DNA of 64,000 bases from Streptomyces roseolus (GTDB lineage Bacteria > Actinomycetota > Actinomycetes > Streptomycetales > Streptomycetaceae): contig NZ_BMTV01000024.1 in the NCBI RefSeq assembly GCF_014649855.1, positions 1 through 64,000 of the forward strand, given 5' to 3'. Both the position numbers and the translations under genes were made by a program. The notes beneath the pieces were generated by a model. That model made no database searches, was not told where the DNA came from, and worked only from the letters and a program-made list of their open reading frames with translations. Every line of letters begins with the position of its first letter. The first letter of the stretch is position 1. Positions 62,206 through 64,000 of this stretch are shown one piece after another.

Positions 62206-63378
62206 ATGAAGGAACAGGACCGCGAGGAAGCGCTCGAACTCGCCCTCGCCCAGATCGAAAAAAGGTTCGGCACCGGCTCGGTGATGCGCCTGGGCGATGA
62301 ACCGGAGGCCCCGATCGGGGCCATCCCCACCGGCTCGATCGCCCTGGACCTCGCCCTGGGCGTCGGCGGCCTGCCGCGCGGCCGCGTGGTGGAGATCTAC
62401 GGCCCGGAGTCCTCCGGCAAGACGACCCTGGCCCTGCACGCCATGGCCAACGCCCAGAAGACGGGCAGCATCGTGGCGTTCATCGACGCCGAGTACGGCC
62501 TCGACCTCGAGTACGCCGGGCGGCTCGGCGTCGACACCGACGCCCTGCTGGTCTGCCAGCCGGACAACGGCGAACAGGCCCTGCAGATCGCCGACACCCT
62601 CATCCGCTCCGGCGCCCTGGACCTCGTCGTCGTCGACTCCGTCGCCGCGCTGGTGCCGCGCGCGGAGATCGAGGGCGAGATGGGCGACCCGCACGTCGGC
62701 CTGCAGGCCCGGCTGATGAGCCAGGCCCTCCGGAAGATCGCCGGAGCGCTGAACCACTCCGGAACCACGATGATCTTCATCAACCAGCTGCGCGAGAAGA
62801 TCGGCGTGGTCTTCGGCTCGCCGGAGACCACGACCGGCGGCCGCGCCCTGAAGTTCTACGCCTCGGTCCGCCTGGACATCCGCCGGATCGAGACCCTCAA
62901 GGACGGCACCGAGGCGGTCGGCAACCGCACCCGCGTCAAGGTGGCCAAGAACAAGGTCGCCCCACCGTTCAGGCAGGCCGAGTTCGACATCCTCTACGGC
63001 CGGGGCATCAGCCGCGAGGGCGAGTTGATCGACCTGGGCGTCCAGTACGGCCTGGTCCACAAGTCCGGCGCCTGGTACACGTACGAGGGCGACCGGCTCG
63101 GACAGGGCAAGGAGAACGCCCGCGCCTTCCTGAAGGACAACCCCGACCTCGCGGAGGAGATCGAGAAGAAGACCAGGGAGAGACTGGGCATCGGGACGCA
63201 TCCGGAGGCCCCGGCGGCGGAGTCCCGGCCGGCGGACGGGGCGAACCGGGCGGCCGCACCCGGCACCGTGCCGTTCGACCCGGCCCCGACCGGCCCGCGC
63301 TCCACCGGGACGGCCCCGTCGGCCCCGAGCGGTCCGGCCCCCCGCGTCCTCCTCGACGGCACTCCGGCCGGGCCGTGA
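62206..63378 (+). CDS. RecA recombinase, divergent second-type copy
   Basis: 390 residues. Walker A GPESSGKT (66-73), catalytic E96, PRAEIEGEMGD and the DNA-binding loop FINQLREKIGV are intact, so it should be active. It differs from the usual Streptomyces RecA in places, e.g. DAEYGLDLEYA instead of DAEHALDPxYA, and has a long Pro/Ala-rich tail (about 340-390). The housekeeping recA is followed by recX; here a ruvB-like gene overlaps the stop. ATG 62206 has GAGGCGG upstream. I conclude it is an additional, SOS-driven RecA. Copy number must be checked genome-wide. Confidence 0.9.
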   Translation: MKEQDREEALELALAQIEKRFGTGSVMRLGDEPEAPIGAIPTGSIALDLALGVGGLPRGRVVEIYGPESSGKTTLALHAMANAQKTGSIVAFIDAEYGLDLEYAGRLGVDTDALLVCQPDNGEQALQIADTLIRSGALDLVVVDSVAALVPRAEIEGEMGDPHVGLQARLMSQALRKIAGALNHSGTTMIFINQLREKIGVVFGSPETTTGGRALKFYASVRLDIRRIETLKDGTEAVGNRTRVKVAKNKVAPPFRQAEFDILYGRGISREGELIDLGVQYGLVHKSGAWYTYEGDRLGQGKENARAFLKDNPDLAEEIEKKTRERLGIGTHPEAPAAESRPADGANRAAAPGTVPFDPAPTGPRSTGTAPSAPSGPAPRVLLDGTPAGP

Positions 63379-64000
63379 AGACCAGCCGGCCGCTCCCTCA
63401 CTCCGGCGCGGGGCGAACGCCGGTGGACCGGCGCGGCACCGTGTTCCCCGGCGCCGCCACGCCCCGGGACGAGACCCCGGCCCCGGGCGGGGACGCAGCC
63501 GGCCGGCCCACCGCGGCGGAGCCGGCCCGCCGGCCGGTCGCGGCCCCCGCCGACGGCGAGGACCGGGTCACCGACGCGGCGTTGCGCCCCAAGGACCTGG
63601 ACGGGTTCATCGGCCAGGTACGGGTCCGCGAGCAGCTCGACCTCGTCCTCACGGCCGCGCGGCAGCGGAGCGCCACCGCCGACCACGTGCTGCTCTCCGG
63701 TGCCCCGGGGCTCGGCAAGACCACCCTGGCGATGATCATCGCCGCCGAGATGGGAGTCCCGCTGCGCGTCACCTCCGGCCCCGCCATCCAGCACCCGGGC
63801 GACCTGGCGGCGGTCCTGACCTCGCTCACCGGGGGCGAGGTCCTCTTCCTCGACGAGATCCACCGCATGTCCCGGCCCGCCGAGGAGATGCTCTACCTGG
63901 CGATGGAGGACTTCCGCGTCGACATCGTCGCCGGCACCGGCCTCGACGCGACCGCCCTGTCCCTCGACCTGCCGCCGTTCACCCTGGTCGGCGCCACCGT
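63375..64000 (+). CDS. RuvB-like Holliday-junction helicase, cut by the window end
   Basis: About 208 residues are visible. After a non-conserved Pro/Arg/Ala-rich N-terminus of about 65 residues, the RuvB core begins (LRPKDLDGFIGQVRVREQL), with Walker A GAPGLGKTT, Walker B LFLDEIHRM and LDLPPFTLVGATV. The usual RuvB has GPPGLGKTT and a shorter N-terminus. GTG 63375 overlaps the recA stop as GTGA. Housekeeping ruvB follows ruvC-ruvA, so this is a second copy tied to recA. Confidence 0.88.
   Translation, partial: MKTSRPLPHSGAGRTPVDRRGTVFPGAATPRDETPAPGGDAAGRPTAAEPARRPVAAPADGEDRVTDAALRPKDLDGFIGQVRVREQLDLVLTAARQRSATADHVLLSGAPGLGKTTLAMIIAAEMGVPLRVTSGPAIQHPGDLAAVLTSLTGGEVLFLDEIHRMSRPAEEMLYLAMEDFRVDIVAGTGLDATALSLDLPPFTLVGAT

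Noticed and set aside
1..64000. rRNA, tRNA, transposase, integrase or attachment sites
   Set aside because: None was recognised on reading both strands, so no mobile element boundary is claimed despite the phage-like cassette.

Overview
The window is chromosomal DNA of a Streptomyces or a very close relative. Evidence: very high GC with strong third-position GC bias, GTG and TTG starts, short overlapping operons, a subtilisin inhibitor and a tendamistat-type amylase inhibitor, several SpoIIE-type phosphatases, GlxA-type regulators, and leucine TTA codons used in only a couple of genes. No rRNA, tRNA, CRISPR array or transposase was recognised.

Region 1 (1-17 kb) is a hemicellulose island. 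araA and araD end at a strong terminator shared with the convergent gene xlnA (GH10 plus CBM13). A GH43 enzyme and a LacI-type repressor follow on the minus strand. Divergent from the repressor is a nine-gene plus-strand operon: lipoprotein binding protein, two permeases, GH30, GH10, a Gfo/Idh/MocA oxidoreductase, a DUF6807 protein, a cupin, and a CBM13-GH62 arabinofuranosidase. Matching CGAAA-N3-TTTCG sites lie upstream of xlnA and of the binding-protein gene, so one repressor probably controls secretion, uptake and intracellular processing. The GH30 gene has a TTA codon inside a near-ideal lac-type operator. A tendamistat-like amylase inhibitor sits at the edge of the island behind CTTGCAG-type repeats.

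Region 2 (17.5-36 kb) is mixed accessory DNA: an EF-hand protein, an LLM oxidoreductase, an ion-channel protein and an RCK-domain protein, nicotinate phosphoribosyltransferase, a haloalkane-dehalogenase-like hydrolase, a GlxA regulator, an SSI-type protease inhibitor, and a three-gene operon of envelope and stress proteins. It also holds many decayed genes: a DUF1684 fragment, a TetR fragment, a metallo-beta-lactamase-fold gene with an in-frame amber codon, a frameshifted GlxA gene, and an aldo/keto reductase with several frameshifts.

Region 3 (36-58 kb) has regulatory and small-metabolism genes. An MfnB-like furan synthase forms a tight operon with an aldehyde dehydrogenase, an alcohol dehydrogenase and a methyltransferase. 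Two genes related to UV-lesion repair (radical SAM, Pyr_excise type) are adjacent. There are also three SpoIIE phosphatases (one upstream of the furan operon), a CsbD protein, an AI-2E permease, a broken ABC transporter, and a serine/threonine kinase fused to a periplasmic-binding-protein sensor.

Region 4 (58-64 kb) is the most unusual. After a RecB-like nuclease there is a short AT-rich promoter block with a perfect LexA-type box. It drives an overlapping operon of a Sak4-like ATPase, three phage-style small genes, an SSB, a second-type RecA and a RuvB that runs off the window. I read it as an SOS-controlled, phage-derived recombination cassette.
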